Position numbers and translations under genes: made by a program. A stretch of 52,333 nt of DNA from a bacterium (GTDB lineage: Bacteria > Patescibacteriota > CPR2 > UBA1875 > JAJYID01): assembly GCA_021796415.1 (NCBI GenBank), contig JAJYJC010000004.1:1-52333 (forward strand). The letters run 5' to 3'. Positions 24,164-33,551 of the stretch are shown one piece after another. How positions within the stretch are numbered: position 1 is the stretch's first letter; every line of letters begins with the position of its first letter. Under the pieces are notes generated by a model. The model was not told where the DNA came from. It ran no database searches and worked only from the letters and a program-made list of their open reading frames with translations.

Positions 24164-24433
24164 CTAAGCGTCGGGGCTGCCCTGATTATTTTCTTCTATT
24201 CTTTTTGGCTTCTCCTTGTGTCTGTATGTGATTCTACCCTTCGTTAAGTCATAAGGCGTCATCTCAACCGTTACCCTATCACCCGGTAAAATTTTGATGT
24301 AATGCATCCTCATTTTTCCGGAAATATGCGCCAAAATAATATGCCCGTTCTCTAGCTCTACTTTAAACATCGCATTTGGAAGAGTTTCGAGGACGGTGCC
24401 TTCTACTTCAATTACTTCCTTTGTATCGCTCAT
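24164..24433 (-). CDS. infA: Translation initiation factor IF-1 with C-terminal extension
   Basis: This is an OB-fold factor that binds the A site of the 30S subunit. The core [19 protein letters not shown] to KGRITYRHK is complete by about residue 72. An additional tail of about 17 residues ends QGSPDA. The DNA for the tail end holds a small inverted repeat CCGAC/GTCGG (24160-24174), so the extension may be repeat-derived. adk and map, which usually separate secY and infA, are absent. Confidence 0.97.
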   Translation of the reverse strand: MSDTKEVIEVEGTVLETLPNAMFKVELENGHIILAHISGKMRMHYIKILPGDRVTVEMTPYDLTKGRITYRHKEKPKRIEENNQGSPDA

Positions 24434-24506
24434 AACTTCTTTATTCTCTGTCTTTCAATCGTTAAGTGATATTATACACAATTTATTTCTGATTTGCAAC
24501 ACTTTT

Positions 24507-25826
24507 CTATATGATTTCATCATAACTTCGGGTAATAATTTGGGCCTTTAACTGATTAATGATTTCAATTGCCACAGCCACCACGATCAAGATGCCCGTC
24601 CCGCCAATGGCAAAATTCTGAGCATTGGTAAATATTTGCATTGCAAAAGGAAAGACAGCGATAATACTCAAAAATATAGCGCCCCAAAGCGTTACCCGCA
24701 TAATGAGATATGTCAGATATTTTTCCGTCTGTGTGCCAGGCCTTATCCCGGGTATAAAGCCGCCTTGTTTCTGGATGTTTTCAGCTACGTCTTTCGGCTT
24801 AAAATACAAGAAGGTTGAGAAAAAGGTAAAAGAGAACACAAGAAAAAAGTAAAATATAGCGTATTCCGGCGTGGTACTTGCAAAAGTGGTTTTTATAAAA
24901 TCAGCTGCGTTCTTTATCCAAGCTGTTTTGGCATTTGAAAGAAACCCGATCACTTGAGGAATATTCATAAAGGCGCCGGCAAAGATTATAGGAATAACAC
25001 CGGTCATATTAAGCCTTAAGGGCAAATGAGTATCTACTCCCCCATAAAGCTTTGCTCCCCGTATGCGTTTGGCATAAGAAATGGGAACCTTGCGCTTGGC
25101 TTCCGTAATAAAGACGATCAGAAGCACCATCACAACTGTCAATACAGAGACTAAACCAAACATCATCAATGCCTGATTGTCTATCTGTTCTCCGCCAAAT
25201 ATCTTGCTGACAGACTGCCCCACAAATTGAGGAAGTCTCGCTAATATACCGGCAAAAATTATGATGGATATGCCATTGCCTAAACCTTTTTCCGTAATAA
25301 GCTCACCCAGCCACATTAAAAATACCGTGCCAACGGTAATTGATAGTAACATAATGAACCACCCAAAAGCACCAACGCCCGCAAGCAGATTAACGCCCGC
25401 TTGGCTGCTAATGCTTTGGAGCAGTTTGATCATGCCGAAGCCTTCTATAAAACAAAGCGGAACAGTTATGTATCTTGTGTATTGATTAAGTTTTTGCCTT
25501 GTTTCCTCTGACTCTTTGTTCATTTGCTCTAGCTTTGGAGAAACCATAGTCAAAAGCTGGATCATAATAGAAGCCGTGATGTATGGCCCCAAACTCATTA
25601 GGCCGATTGAAAATCTGGAGGTGCTCCCGCCGGAAAATACATCAAAGAATGGCAGAACAGAGTTCCCCGATGAAAAGGCCTTGTCAAAAAATGCTTTCAA
25701 ATTATCCGGTGAGGGACCGGGAATAGGTACGTGGGAAATCAAGCGAAAAATCAAGAGAACAAACAATATATACCCTATCTTCTTTAAGAGATCTTTATTT
25801 TTGAATATTTTGTTCCAGTAGTTCAT
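24507..25826 (-). CDS. secY: Preprotein translocase subunit SecY
   Basis: This is the main channel of the Sec translocon, with ten hydrophobic helices in 439 aa. Diagnostic stretches are RLISHVPIPGPSP, the plug region, GLGNGISIIIFAGI and the loop KRIRGAKLYGGVDTHLPLRLNMTGVIPIIFA. It follows rplO as in the spc operon. Confidence 0.98.
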   Translation of the reverse strand: MNYWNKIFKNKDLLKKIGYILFVLLIFRLISHVPIPGPSPDNLKAFFDKAFSSGNSVLPFFDVFSGGSTSRFSIGLMSLGPYITASIMIQLLTMVSPKLEQMNKESEETRQKLNQYTRYITVPLCFIEGFGMIKLLQSISSQAGVNLLAGVGAFGWFIMLLSITVGTVFLMWLGELITEKGLGNGISIIIFAGILARLPQFVGQSVSKIFGGEQIDNQALMMFGLVSVLTVVMVLLIVFITEAKRKVPISYAKRIRGAKLYGGVDTHLPLRLNMTGVIPIIFAGAFMNIPQVIGFLSNAKTAWIKNAADFIKTTFASTTPEYAIFYFFLVFSFTFFSTFLYFKPKDVAENIQKQGGFIPGIRPGTQTEKYLTYLIMRVTLWGAIFLSIIAVFPFAMQIFTNAQNFAIGGTGILIVVAVAIEIINQLKAQIITRSYDEII

Positions 25827-25910
25827 TCTCGTTGGTTAATTGGTTCGTTGGTTAATTGGTTCGTTGACAAGTGGATTCAGGAGAAACATTCCTCCGATAA
25901 ACCCATGCAC
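25827..25910. repeat. Spacer repeat family C (rplO-secY)
   Basis: It starts with two tandem GGTTAATTGGTTCGTT units, followed by AAACCCATGCACCTATTTACTC. The repeat continues into rplO: its last codons (VNRLMSK) and stop are read from GTAAATAGGTTAATGAGTAA-type sequence. Confidence 0.65.
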
Positions 25911-26345
25911 CTATTTACTCATTAACCTATTTACTTTGCCGCCTTTTGCCACGATGGCCTTTTCAGCTGATTTTGAAACAAAGTCTACATTCACGTCAAC
26001 TGCCTTTTCGATCTTTCCATTCCCGAGAACCTTAACGGGCATTTTATCATCCTGTATTAGTCCTTTTTGCAAAAGTTTTTCTTTTGTGATTTTCCCCGTA
26101 AATCCGTTTAAGTCGCTAAGATTTACAACTTGATTCTTCGGATGTATGGATTTGAAACCTTTCAGCTGCGGCAATCTCTTTGCCAGGGGCGTCTGTCCGC
26201 CTTCAAAGCCAATGCGAATCTTGCCGCCGGACCTTGACTTCTGACCCTTTGTGCCTCGTCCTGCAGTCTTTCCTGTCCCGCTACCGATGCCTCGGCCAAC
26301 CCTTTTCTTATTTTTTGTTGTTGGAATTAAATTATTTAGTTCCAT
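25911..26345 (-). CDS. rplO: 50S ribosomal protein L15
   Basis: The glycine-rich N-terminus KKRVGRGIGSGTGKTAGRGTKGQKSRSGGK and the C-terminal domain are typical. 144 aa. An AAAGGATG Shine-Dalgarno sequence precedes the ATG. rpmD (L30), normally between rpsE and rplO, is missing. The last seven residues are encoded by the spacer repeat. Confidence 0.98.
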   Translation of the reverse strand: MELNNLIPTTKNKKRVGRGIGSGTGKTAGRGTKGQKSRSGGKIRIGFEGGQTPLAKRLPQLKGFKSIHPKNQVVNLSDLNGFTGKITKEKLLQKGLIQDDKMPVKVLGNGKIEKAVDVNVDFVSKSAEKAIVAKGGKVNRLMSK

Positions 26346-26433
26346 TTTTTCATCCTTTGGATGATCGCCTCCGCCGTTGTCGGATAAACTCCGCTTTGCG
26401 AAGAGCGACTTCCTAAATTAATTACCTTGTTTA
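26346..26433. repeat. rpsE-rplO spacer with palindromic element
   Basis: It holds CGGATAAACTCCGCTTTGCG (26381-26400), nearly the same as the element at 38120-38142. No rpmD gene is hidden here. Confidence 0.6.
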
Positions 26434-27072
26434 TTACTTTTTGACTGTCTTAGACTTTACTGATTTCTTTGCGGCAGTCTTTGTCTTTGCAACTTTTTTG
26501 GCCGGTTTATCATCTGTGGATTTATCAGATTTTACGACTTTCTTTGGTTTCTTCTCTTCCTTTTTGGGAACTTCTCTTTCCTGAAGGCTTTTTAAAGCTT
26601 CAAAGGTCGCATAAACATTATTTATTTTATTTGTTGAGCCTAGCATCTTTGACAGGATATCTTTTACCCCCGCGGCTTCAACTACCGCTCGAACGGCACC
26701 GCCCGCGATAACGCCTGTACCCGGACGAGCCGGTTTTAAAAATACTTTCGCGCCGCAATAAACGCTATTAACTTCATGCGGAATAGTTGCCTCATAAAGG
26801 TTGACGTCTACCATGTTTTTCTTTGCCTTCGCAATAGCCTTTGTTATAGCCAAAACAACTGCTGTACCTTTTGCAACTCCGACGCCAACTTTGCCCTTCC
26901 TGTCCCCTACCACAACAGTAGCGCGAAATCTGAGGCGCCTGCCGCCTTTTACCACTCTGGTAACACGATCAATCTGAATAACTCTCTCGTCATGCTCCTC
27001 GGCATTTCGAATCTCTCTTCCTGCGTTTTTCTTCGCTTGCTTATTTCCTTGTTTCTCTTCTTTTTCAGCCAT
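26434..27072 (-). CDS. rpsE: 30S ribosomal protein S5 with basic C-terminal tail
   Basis: The S5 double-stranded-RNA-binding-like N-domain ([27 protein letters not shown]) and C-domain ([24 protein letters not shown]) are intact. It has a charged N-terminal extension of about 27 residues and a Lys/Ala/Thr/Ser tail of about 40, giving 212 aa against about 165 usually. Confidence 0.98.
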   Translation of the reverse strand: MAEKEEKQGNKQAKKNAGREIRNAEEHDERVIQIDRVTRVVKGGRRLRFRATVVVGDRKGKVGVGVAKGTAVVLAITKAIAKAKKNMVDVNLYEATIPHEVNSVYCGAKVFLKPARPGTGVIAGGAVRAVVEAAGVKDILSKMLGSTNKINNVYATFEALKSLQEREVPKKEEKKPKKVVKSDKSTDDKPAKKVAKTKTAAKKSVKSKTVKK

Positions 27073-27108
27073 CTTTGTCCTTTAGTAACTTAATAACTTA
27101 TAAACCAA

Positions 27109-27465
27109 CTAAAATTCAAGCCCGCCTTCTCTCGCGCCATCGGCAAATGCCTTGACTCTGCCATGATAAAGCTTGCCATTTCTGTCAAAAACAACTTTCT
27201 TAATTTTTTTGTCTTTTGCTTTTTGGGCGATCAACAGTCCAATGCGTTTTGCAGTTTCTGTTTTTGTCTCCTTTTGCTTCTTCGCGCCTTTCTCAGCGTC
27301 ACTTGCTGAAACGAGGGTTTTGCCGTTCTTGTCATCGATAATCTGCCCTGAGATATGCTGATTTGACGAGAAGACAGAAAGCCTTGGACACTCAGCTGTT
27401 CCGCTGACTTTTGCCCTGATTCTTCTTTTTCTTGCGTGTAGTTTATCTGTTTTTGTCGCTTTCAT
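27109..27465 (-). CDS. rplR: 50S ribosomal protein L18
   Basis: L18 carries 5S rRNA together with L5. The core [19 protein letters not shown] and C-terminal [26 protein letters not shown] are standard. 118 aa. It lies between rplF and rpsE in spc-operon order. Confidence 0.98.
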   Translation of the reverse strand: MKATKTDKLHARKRRIRAKVSGTAECPRLSVFSSNQHISGQIIDDKNGKTLVSASDAEKGAKKQKETKTETAKRIGLLIAQKAKDKKIKKVVFDRNGKLYHGRVKAFADGAREGGLEF

Positions 27466-27496
27466 CTTTTTTCCTAATTACCTAATTTAACTAAAC

Positions 27497-28033
27497 CTAT
27501 TTCCCGGCGGTTTTCCCTGCTTTTCTCCTGATAACCTCGTCTGCATATCTAATACCCTTCCCCTTGTAGGGTTCAGGCTTTCTCACTTTTCTGACTTCAG
27601 CAGCAAACTGGCCTACTTGCTGCTTGTCTCGTCCTGAAATGGTAATGGTGTTTTTCTGGACTTTTGCTTCAAGTCCGTCCGGAACCGTCAATTCAACCGG
27701 CTTGTTGTATCCCATGTTGAGCACTAGCTTTCCGCCGTCAACCGCAGCCCTGTAACCCGTTCCTTTAAATTCCAGCTTCTTCTCAAAACCTTCGCTCACA
27801 CCAATAACCATGTTGTTTATCAATGTCCTCGTTAATCCCCAAAGCTCCCTAGCCTCCGGCGTATCTGTCTTTTTAGTCACCAAAATCGTACCGCCTTCTG
27901 TTTTTGCTTCAATTTGCCTGTTTTTTACAAATGAAAGCTCTCCCTTGGGACCGTTTACTTTAATGGTATCCCCAGAGATATCGACTTTCACACCTTCTTT
28001 GATTTGTATTGGTAATTTCCCTATTCTGGACAT
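27497..28033 (-). CDS. rplF: 50S ribosomal protein L6
   Basis: MSRIGKLPIQIKEGVKVDISG opens the protein, and the C-terminal signature PEPYKGKGIRYADEVIRRKAGKTAGK closes it. 178 aa, two L6 domains. Confidence 0.98.
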   Translation of the reverse strand: MSRIGKLPIQIKEGVKVDISGDTIKVNGPKGELSFVKNRQIEAKTEGGTILVTKKTDTPEARELWGLTRTLINNMVIGVSEGFEKKLEFKGTGYRAAVDGGKLVLNMGYNKPVELTVPDGLEAKVQKNTITISGRDKQQVGQFAAEVRKVRKPEPYKGKGIRYADEVIRRKAGKTAGK

Positions 28034-28042
28034 TTTTCTTTC

Positions 28043-28417
28043 CTAATATATTTTACAAATTATTTCACCGCCCAAGCCTTGCTTTTTTGCCTCTGATCCT
28101 GTCATGACGCCTCTTGATGTCGAAATGACTATCATGCCCATGCCTTGCAACACGCTTGGAATGTCGCTTTTTTTGGTATAGACTCGGCATCCCGGCTTTG
28201 AAACTCGCTCAATCTTCTGCATTTTCTTATCAGATAACTTCACTGTTAAATATCCCGGCGTTTCCTTCTCGGACGAAAATCCATCCACATAACCCTTGGC
28301 TTGAATTACTTTTAGGATATCTCTTTTGATCCTGGAATCAGGAATTAAAACAGTATCCTTCCCTACCATGGAAGCATTTCTGATTCTTGTTAACATATCT
28401 GCTATTGGGTCATTCAT
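28043..28417 (-). CDS. rpsH: 30S ribosomal protein S8
   Basis: The motifs DPIADMLTRIRNASMV and the C-terminal GMGMIVISTSRGVMTGSEAKKQGLGGEIICKIY are diagnostic. 124 aa, slightly short but complete. S8 is the usual autogenous repressor of spc operons; whether that holds here cannot be told. Confidence 0.98.
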   Translation of the reverse strand: MNDPIADMLTRIRNASMVGKDTVLIPDSRIKRDILKVIQAKGYVDGFSSEKETPGYLTVKLSDKKMQKIERVSKPGCRVYTKKSDIPSVLQGMGMIVISTSRGVMTGSEAKKQGLGGEIICKIY

Positions 28418-28494
28418 ATAAACTCCTTTGGTTATTGGGTCAGTGGGTTGATAGATTATTAGGTAATTCTTTCCTATAAACCCATAAACCTATT
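28418..28494. repeat. Spacer repeat family C (rpsN-rpsH)
   Basis: GGTTATTGGGTCAGTGGGTT on the left and ATAAACCCATAAACCTATTC on the right. It runs from the rpsN stop to the rpsH leader. Confidence 0.65.
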
Positions 28495-28680
28495 CTACCA
28501 ACTTGACTTTGTTACACCGGGTATTTCACCCTTGTTTGCCATTTCCCTAAAACATATTCGGCAAAGCTCAAACTGTCTGATATACCCCCTGGGTCTTCCG
28601 CATTTTTTGCACCTTGAAACCTTGCGCGTAGAATACTTCGGTTTTTTTTCTGCTTTTACTATCATTGATTTTCTTGCCAT
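28495..28680 (-). CDS. rpsN: 30S ribosomal protein S14 type Z
   Basis: This is the short zinc-binding form of S14, 61 aa. [25 protein letters not shown] gives the CxxC...CxxC ligands. [20 protein letters not shown] opens it and the terminal KSSW is standard. Confidence 0.97.
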   Translation of the reverse strand: MARKSMIVKAEKKPKYSTRKVSRCKKCGRPRGYIRQFELCRICFREMANKGEIPGVTKSSW

Positions 28681-28688
28681 AACAACTC

Positions 28689-29228
28689 CTATTTTTTAAA
28701 TGGAAAACCCATGTAACTTAACATTGCTCGAGCCTCATCATCCGTTTTGGCAGATGTCAAAACATTGACCTGGAAACTAAAAGGATGAGGAAACTTGTCA
28801 TATGGAACTTCGGGAAAGATGGTTTGATCCTTGATACCCAGGCTGTAGTTCCCTTTCCCGTCAAACGCACCAGGTTTCAGTCCCCTAAAATCTCGGACTC
28901 TTGGCAATGCAATATTTATTAATCTATCCAAAAACTCATACATCCTCTCGCCTCTTAAGGTAACCCTCGCTCCAATATCCATGCCTTCGCGAAGCTTAAA
29001 CCCGGCAATTGACTTTTTGGCGGTAGTCTTTACGGGTGCTTGCCCGGTTATGATTTTTAAACCCTCAATGACATCAGTTAGCTCTTTAGAATCCTTGGAA
29101 CTGCGCCCAACACCGGCATTTACTACCACGGCTTTAATCTTCGGTATTTCCATGACATTCTTGTAGCCGAAATCCTCGCCTAGCTTTTTTCTAATTTCTT
29201 TTTTGTATAAATCCAAAATTTGAGACAT
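28689..29228 (-). CDS. rplE: 50S ribosomal protein L5
   Basis: L5 binds 5S rRNA and contacts P-site t[48 protein letters not shown] and [14 protein letters not shown] are diagnostic. 179 aa. Order rplX-rplE-rpsN is kept. Confidence 0.98.
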   Translation of the reverse strand: MSQILDLYKKEIRKKLGEDFGYKNVMEIPKIKAVVVNAGVGRSSKDSKELTDVIEGLKIITGQAPVKTTAKKSIAGFKLREGMDIGARVTLRGERMYEFLDRLINIALPRVRDFRGLKPGAFDGKGNYSLGIKDQTIFPEVPYDKFPHPFSFQVNVLTSAKTDDEARAMLSYMGFPFKK

Positions 29229-29319
29229 TTTACTCCTTTTTATTGGTTAATTGGCATTCGGTTCGTGGGTTTGTGGAGCTTTGAATATTAGAATTTTACC
29301 CAACAACCTACTAACCCAT
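29229..29319. repeat. Spacer repeat family C (rplX-rplE)
   Basis: GGTTAATTGGCATTCGGTTC on the left and ACCCAACAACCTACTAACCC on the right. The rplX stop (TGA) is embedded in the right arm. Confidence 0.65.
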
Positions 29320-29640
29320 TCACCCATTCGCCAACTCCTTTTTGCATCTTCTGCAAATTCTCTCTTTCTTGCCGTTTTTTAAAACCTTAAAGCCGACTCT
29401 TGATCCCTTATTACACTTTGGGCAAACCAGCTGGACATTTGAAATATCCATAGGCGCGGACTTCTCGACTATTCCACCGCGCGGGTTTTTTTCACTGCCT
29501 TTGACGGTCTTTTTCACAATATTTAAACCGTCTACGATAACCTTATTTGCTTTTGGCAGCACAGCTGAAACTGTTCCGGTTTTTCCATTATCTTTGCCGG
29601 TTAGGATAGTTACTTGATCTCCTTTTTTTATCTTTGCCAT
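29320..29640 (-). CDS. rplX: 50S ribosomal protein L24
   Basis: An N-terminal KOW motif (KKGDQVTILTGKDNGKTGTV) is followed by a C-terminal zinc-ribbon-like part with CPKC and CRRC. 106 aa. Its stop codon is within the family C repeat. Confidence 0.97.
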   Translation of the reverse strand: MAKIKKGDQVTILTGKDNGKTGTVSAVLPKANKVIVDGLNIVKKTVKGSEKNPRGGIVEKSAPMDISNVQLVCPKCNKGSRVGFKVLKNGKKERICRRCKKELANG

Positions 29641-29688
29641 TTTATTTCTTTCCTCTTTTGAAAATTGAAAATTGTGAATTGATAATTG

Positions 29689-30057
29689 CTACAGTACCTC
29701 CGGTGCTAGTGAAACGATTTTCATATAACCTCTTTCCCGAAGCTCTCTGGCGACTGGCCCAAAAATACGGGTACCTCTAGGCTGTCCTGACTTATCTATA
29801 ATAACTGCTGCATTGTCATCAAACTTAATAGTTGAACCGTCTTTCCTTCTGTTTTGATTTACAGTTCGAACAACAACCGCCTTCACTACTTCCTTTTTCT
29901 TGACTGTTCCGCTTGGAATAGCAGTTTTGACACTGGCAGTAATGACATCGCCTACACGGGCATACCGTCTTCTTGTGCCACCCAAAACCTTGATGCACAT
30001 AATTTCTTTTGCACCTGTGTTGTCTGCTATCTTTAATCTTGTCTGCTGTTGTACCAT
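29689..30057 (-). CDS. rplN: 50S ribosomal protein L14
   Basis: [21 protein letters not shown] opens the protein, and [44 protein letters not shown] closes it. 122 aa, as expected. The start overlaps the rpsQ stop (TAATG). Confidence 0.98.
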   Translation of the reverse strand: MVQQQTRLKIADNTGAKEIMCIKVLGGTRRRYARVGDVITASVKTAIPSGTVKKKEVVKAVVVRTVNQNRRKDGSTIKFDDNAAVIIDKSGQPRGTRIFGPVARELRERGYMKIVSLAPEVL

Positions 30058-30299
30058 TACTTTGCTTCCTTATTATTTTCGACCACTTGCCATCTTTTAT
30101 TTTTTGAAAGCGGCCTTATTTCTTCGATTTCTACCACATCACCTATTTTGCATTTGTTTTCATTGTCATGCGCCATAAACTTGGTTGTGGTTTTATATTT
30201 CTTGCGGTAAATCGGATGGCTTTTCAAAGCTTCGACTTTGACTACCACAGATTTATCCATTTTGTCAGAAACAACCGTTCCCTTTAGCCTTCTTTTCAT
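30057..30299 (-). CDS. rpsQ: 30S ribosomal protein S17
   Basis: [22 protein letters not shown] and [43 protein letters not shown] are standard S17. 80 aa. The leader AAAGGAGCATGAGCGACA before its ATG is shared with other genes downstream of family A repeats. Confidence 0.98.
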   Translation of the reverse strand: MKRRLKGTVVSDKMDKSVVVKVEALKSHPIYRKKYKTTTKFMAHDNENKCKIGDVVEIEEIRPLSKNKRWQVVENNKEAK

Positions 30300-30319
30300 T
30301 GTCGCTCATGCTCCTTTTT

Positions 30320-30431
30320 GTAACTAATTACTTTATCTTAAACGAATCTACGAATATTACTTATTTCTCACGAATCTATTTGTACTAATTTGTAACACTT
30401 GTAGATTCGTCTAGGATTTGCAATTCGTTAC
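30320..30431. repeat. Spacer repeat family A, copy 2 (rpmC-rpsQ)
   Basis: This 112-bp element starts GTAACTAATTAC and ends CAATTCGTTAC. It contains AAACGAATCTACGAATATTA and its inverted partner CACTTGTAGATTCGTC. It fills the spacer and abuts a conserved GGAGC leader. Confidence 0.85.
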
Positions 30432-30634
30432 ACATTATCTTCCTTTACCAGCTCTCTTTCTCTCTTAACCGTCAAGGCTCTTGCCAGATCCTTCTTTAAC
30501 TTTCTGATATCTCTCACCTTATTTGATTCTTTCGTGGCTACATCAAAATGAAGTTTGAGCAGCTTTTCCTTGCTATCTTTGATGAACTTATCAAGTTCTT
30601 TGTCTTTTTTCTGCGCTATTTCCTTAATCTTCAT
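30428..30634 (-). CDS. rpmC: 50S ribosomal protein L29
   Basis: This is a two-helix protein of 68 aa with [39 protein letters not shown]. The stop codon falls in the end of the family A repeat. It overlaps the end of rplP. Confidence 0.96.
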   Translation of the reverse strand: MKIKEIAQKKDKELDKFIKDSKEKLLKLHFDVATKESNKVRDIRKLKKDLARALTVKRERELVKEDNV

Positions 30635-31046
30635 TCTTTTCCTCTTGCACTTTCTGAATTGTTTTTGTCTTCATGGGGAGTTTGTGGGAAGCGAGTCTCA
30701 AGGCTTCTCGCGCTGCTTCCTGGGGAATTCCATCCATTTCAAAAATGATTCTGCCGGGCTTTACGACAAACACGAAGTGATCCGGTGATCCCTTTCCGCT
30801 GCCCATGCGCGTCTCATTTGGTTTCTTCGTGACAGGCTTGTCGGGAAAAACCCTAATCCAAATCTTGCCGCCTCTTTTGACTGATCTGGTCATTGCCCTT
30901 CTGGCAGCTTCTATCTGCCTTGAAGTAAGCCAGGCAGGCTCAACCGCCTTTAAAGCATATTTGCCAAATGAAATCTGATTTCCCCTGTTGGCTTTGCCTG
31001 TTTGGGGGTTTTTCTGGCTCTTCCTAAACTTTGTCTTTTTTGGCAT
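30624..31046 (-). CDS. rplP: 50S ribosomal protein L16
   Basis: [54 protein letters not shown] is the standard start; I take the ATG at 31046 rather than the one two codons upstream. [27 protein letters not shown] is intact. 140 aa. Confidence 0.97.
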   Translation of the reverse strand: MPKKTKFRKSQKNPQTGKANRGNQISFGKYALKAVEPAWLTSRQIEAARRAMTRSVKRGGKIWIRVFPDKPVTKKPNETRMGSGKGSPDHFVFVVKPGRIIFEMDGIPQEAAREALRLASHKLPMKTKTIQKVQEEKNED

Positions 31047-31143
31047 TAACATTTTATCGCTTTGCTCCTATTGGTTATTGGGTTAATGGGTGTGTAGGTT
31101 TATGGGATCTTCCCCTAACCTACCCGCCAACTAACCGACTAAC
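31047..31143. repeat. Spacer repeat family C (rpsC-rplP)
   Basis: GGTTATTGGGTTAATGGG on the left and CCTAACCTACCCGCCAACTA on the right. The rpsC stop is within the GGTAAATAGG pattern. Confidence 0.65.
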
Positions 31144-31803
31144 CTATTTACCTATATCATCTCCCGCTCTATTTTTGGTTGTTCCTCCCATATAAATCCA
31201 AACCTTTATACCGATAATTCCATAAGTTGTGTGGGCTCTGGCTGTGCCATAATCTATATCTGCGCGGATCGTCTGAAGAGGTATCTTGCCTTCAGAGGTA
31301 AACTCGCGCCTGGCAATCTCTGCGCCGTTTAGCCTTCCGGCAACCATTACTTTAACTCCTTTTGCGCCGGCCTTTAGAGCCTTATCAACGGATTGTTTGA
31401 CGGCTCTTTTGTAAGCCATTCTTCTCTCAAGCTGAGAAGCTATATTCTCGGCAACAAGCTTTGGATTTACTTCTGCGTTTCTTACTTCCTGAATATTTAT
31501 ATCTTTTAACTGCGTTGAAATGATCTTCTGCAAATTCTTTTTTAGCTCTACAGCACCAGATCCGCCGCGGCCTATCAAGACGCCGGGCCTTGAGGTGAAG
31601 ATGTTTACAGACACTTGAGTCGCATTTCTTTCAATCTCAACTCTTGCGATACCGGCTTTTCTTTCCAGGTTTTTAGCCAGGTATTCTCGGATTTTTCTGT
31701 CTTCATGCAAATACTTGGCATAATCTTTTTCGCTATACCACTTCGAAGACCAGTTTTTATTGATCTGTAATCTAAAGCTTATCGGGCTGACCTTGTGACC
31801 CAT
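31144..31803 (-). CDS. rpsC: 30S ribosomal protein S3
   Basis: [23 protein letters not shown], the KH domain (FTSRPGVLIGRGGSGAVELKK) and the C-terminal ADIDYGTARAHTTYGIIGIKVWIYMG are complete. 219 aa. The ATG overlaps the rplV stop. Confidence 0.98.
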   Translation of the reverse strand: MGHKVSPISFRLQINKNWSSKWYSEKDYAKYLHEDRKIREYLAKNLERKAGIARVEIERNATQVSVNIFTSRPGVLIGRGGSGAVELKKNLQKIISTQLKDINIQEVRNAEVNPKLVAENIASQLERRMAYKRAVKQSVDKALKAGAKGVKVMVAGRLNGAEIARREFTSEGKIPLQTIRADIDYGTARAHTTYGIIGIKVWIYMGGTTKNRAGDDIGK

Positions 31804-32279
31804 TATTTCTTCTCCTTTTGTTTAGCTTCTGGCTTCTCTGATTTTGGTTTGTTATCTTTCTTATCTTCTGCCTTAACAGCTTTCTTTTCTGCCACTTTCT
31901 TTGTTTCTTTATTTTTTAATTTCGAATCTTTAATTTTTACTCGATCCTCTTCTCCCTCTACAACTATCGTTACATGAGCAGTCCTTTTGCGGATAGCGCT
32001 TGCCATACCTCTCGCTCTTGGCCTGTGCCTTTTGAGTGTCGGACCTTCATCAACCATAATTTCAGATATCACTAAATCGTCTTTATTCATTGAAAAATTG
32101 TTTTCGGCATTTGCGACAGCTGACTTAAGGGTTTTCTCGATCAATTTTGCCGCCTTTTTAGGGGTAAATTTCAAAATACCAAAAGCCTCGTTAGCTTTCC
32201 TGCCTCTAACCATATCCGCAACGAGCCTCGTTTTACGCGCTGATATTCTGTTGTACTTTGATACTGCTTTCGTTTTCAT
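31803..32279 (-). CDS. rplV: 50S ribosomal protein L22 with basic tail
   Basis: The L22 core ([26 protein letters not shown] to [22 protein letters not shown]) is complete by about residue 113. A Lys/Glu-rich tail of about 45 residues follows, giving 158 aa. The exit-tunnel hairpin is present. Confidence 0.98.
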   Translation of the reverse strand: MKTKAVSKYNRISARKTRLVADMVRGRKANEAFGILKFTPKKAAKLIEKTLKSAVANAENNFSMNKDDLVISEIMVDEGPTLKRHRPRARGMASAIRKRTAHVTIVVEGEEDRVKIKDSKLKNKETKKVAEKKAVKAEDKKDNKPKSEKPEAKQKEKK

Positions 32280-32310
32280 TTCCCTAATTTCCTAATTCCT
32301 AATTAACTAG

Positions 32311-32589
32311 TTAACCTTTTCGCTGTTCCTTTGCCATCTTACCGCCGTGCCCTCTAAACTTGCGGGTTATTGAAAATTCACCTAACTTATGCCCGACCAT
32401 ATCCTCTGTTACAAAAACCGGGATGTGATCTTTGCCGTTATGGACGCCGAATGTGTGGCCCACCATTTCCGGAGAAATAGTTGAGGCGCGAGCCCAAGTC
32501 TTTATAACTTTCTTATCATTGCCAAGAGACGTGACTTTCTTGAGCAACTTTTCATCTACATATGGTCCTTTTTTCAGTGATCTAGACAT
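32311..32589 (-). CDS. rpsS: 30S ribosomal protein S19
   Basis: [19 protein letters not shown] and [54 protein letters not shown] are diagnostic. 92 aa. It shares the AAAGGAGCGTAAGCGACG leader with other genes preceded by family A repeats. Confidence 0.98.
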   Translation of the reverse strand: MSRSLKKGPYVDEKLLKKVTSLGNDKKVIKTWARASTISPEMVGHTFGVHNGKDHIPVFVTEDMVGHKLGEFSITRKFRGHGGKMAKEQRKG

Positions 32590-32610
32590 CGTCGCTTACG
32601 CTCCTTTCTG

Positions 32611-32721
32611 GTAACTAATTACTTATCTTAAACAAATCTACGAATATTACTTATTCCTTACGAATCAATTTGTACTAATTTGTAACATTTGTAGATTCGT
32701 CTAGGATTTGTAATTCGTTAC
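32611..32721. repeat. Spacer repeat family A, copy 3 (rplB-rpsS)
   Basis: This 111-bp element starts GTAACTAATTACTTATCTTA and ends GGATTTGTAATTCGTTAC. Internal inverted segments are ATCTACGAATATTA and AACATTTGTAGATTCGTC. Confidence 0.85.
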
Positions 32722-32723
32722 CA

Positions 32724-33551
32724 TTATCTTTTTCTTCCTCTTACAATCATCTTATTTGATTTGGCTTTTCTGTTTCTGGTTTTAAATCCAAGCGCCGGCA
32801 TACCCCAAGGTGTTTTCGGATGAACCAGGCCGATATCTGTTCCGCCTTCACCACCGCCATGCGGATGATCAACCGGGTTCATGGCCTTACCTCTTACGGT
32901 CGGACGAATACCCATATGTCTTTTTCGACCAGCCTTGCCAACTTTAATATTTTTGTGCTCGGCATTTGAAACTTCACCTATAGACGCTAAGCATCTCTCG
33001 TCAACTAATCTTTGCTCTCCTGAAGGGAGCTTTATCTGAACATACTTGCCTTCTTTTGCCATTAACTGAATCTTTGTACCGGCGCTCCTGGCAAGCTGTC
33101 CGCCTCTCCCGGGAGTCAGCTCCACATTGTAAATAGTGGTTCCGACGGGAATGTCTTTTAGCACCAGCCTGTTTCCAGATCTCACTTCCGCTCCCTCACC
33201 AGCGACAACTTTCTTGCCAACTTTGGAACCTTTGGGGGCTATCATATAAAACTTTGAATTATCTTCCCTCTCCACCAAAGCTATACGAGCGTTTCGATTG
33301 GGATCGTATTCAATCGCTGTAATCTTGCCTTCCAGATTTCCTGACATCTTAAAGTCAATCAATCTATACTTTCTCTTGGCGCCGCCGCCTTGGTGCCTGA
33401 CGGTAATTTTCCCTTGCCCGTTTCGGCCTGAATTCTTCTTTAGAGGTACCACTAAAGATCTCTCCGGACTCTTTTTTGTAATGTCCGCAAAGTCATCCAT
33501 GCTCATTCGGCGTCTTGCGTTTGATGTCGGTTTGACCTTTTTTACTGCCAT
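32724..33551 (-). CDS. rplB: 50S ribosomal protein L2
   Basis: L2 supports the peptidyl transferase centre. GGGAKRKYRLIDFK, the central TPGRGGQLARSAGTKIQLMAKE and the C-terminal GVHPVDHPHGGGEGG-type segment (NPVDHPHGGGEGGTDIG) are present. 275 aa. Coupled to rplW. Confidence 0.98.
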   Translation of the reverse strand: MAVKKVKPTSNARRRMSMDDFADITKKSPERSLVVPLKKNSGRNGQGKITVRHQGGGAKRKYRLIDFKMSGNLEGKITAIEYDPNRNARIALVEREDNSKFYMIAPKGSKVGKKVVAGEGAEVRSGNRLVLKDIPVGTTIYNVELTPGRGGQLARSAGTKIQLMAKEGKYVQIKLPSGEQRLVDERCLASIGEVSNAEHKNIKVGKAGRKRHMGIRPTVRGKAMNPVDHPHGGGEGGTDIGLVHPKTPWGMPALGFKTRNRKAKSNKMIVRGRKR

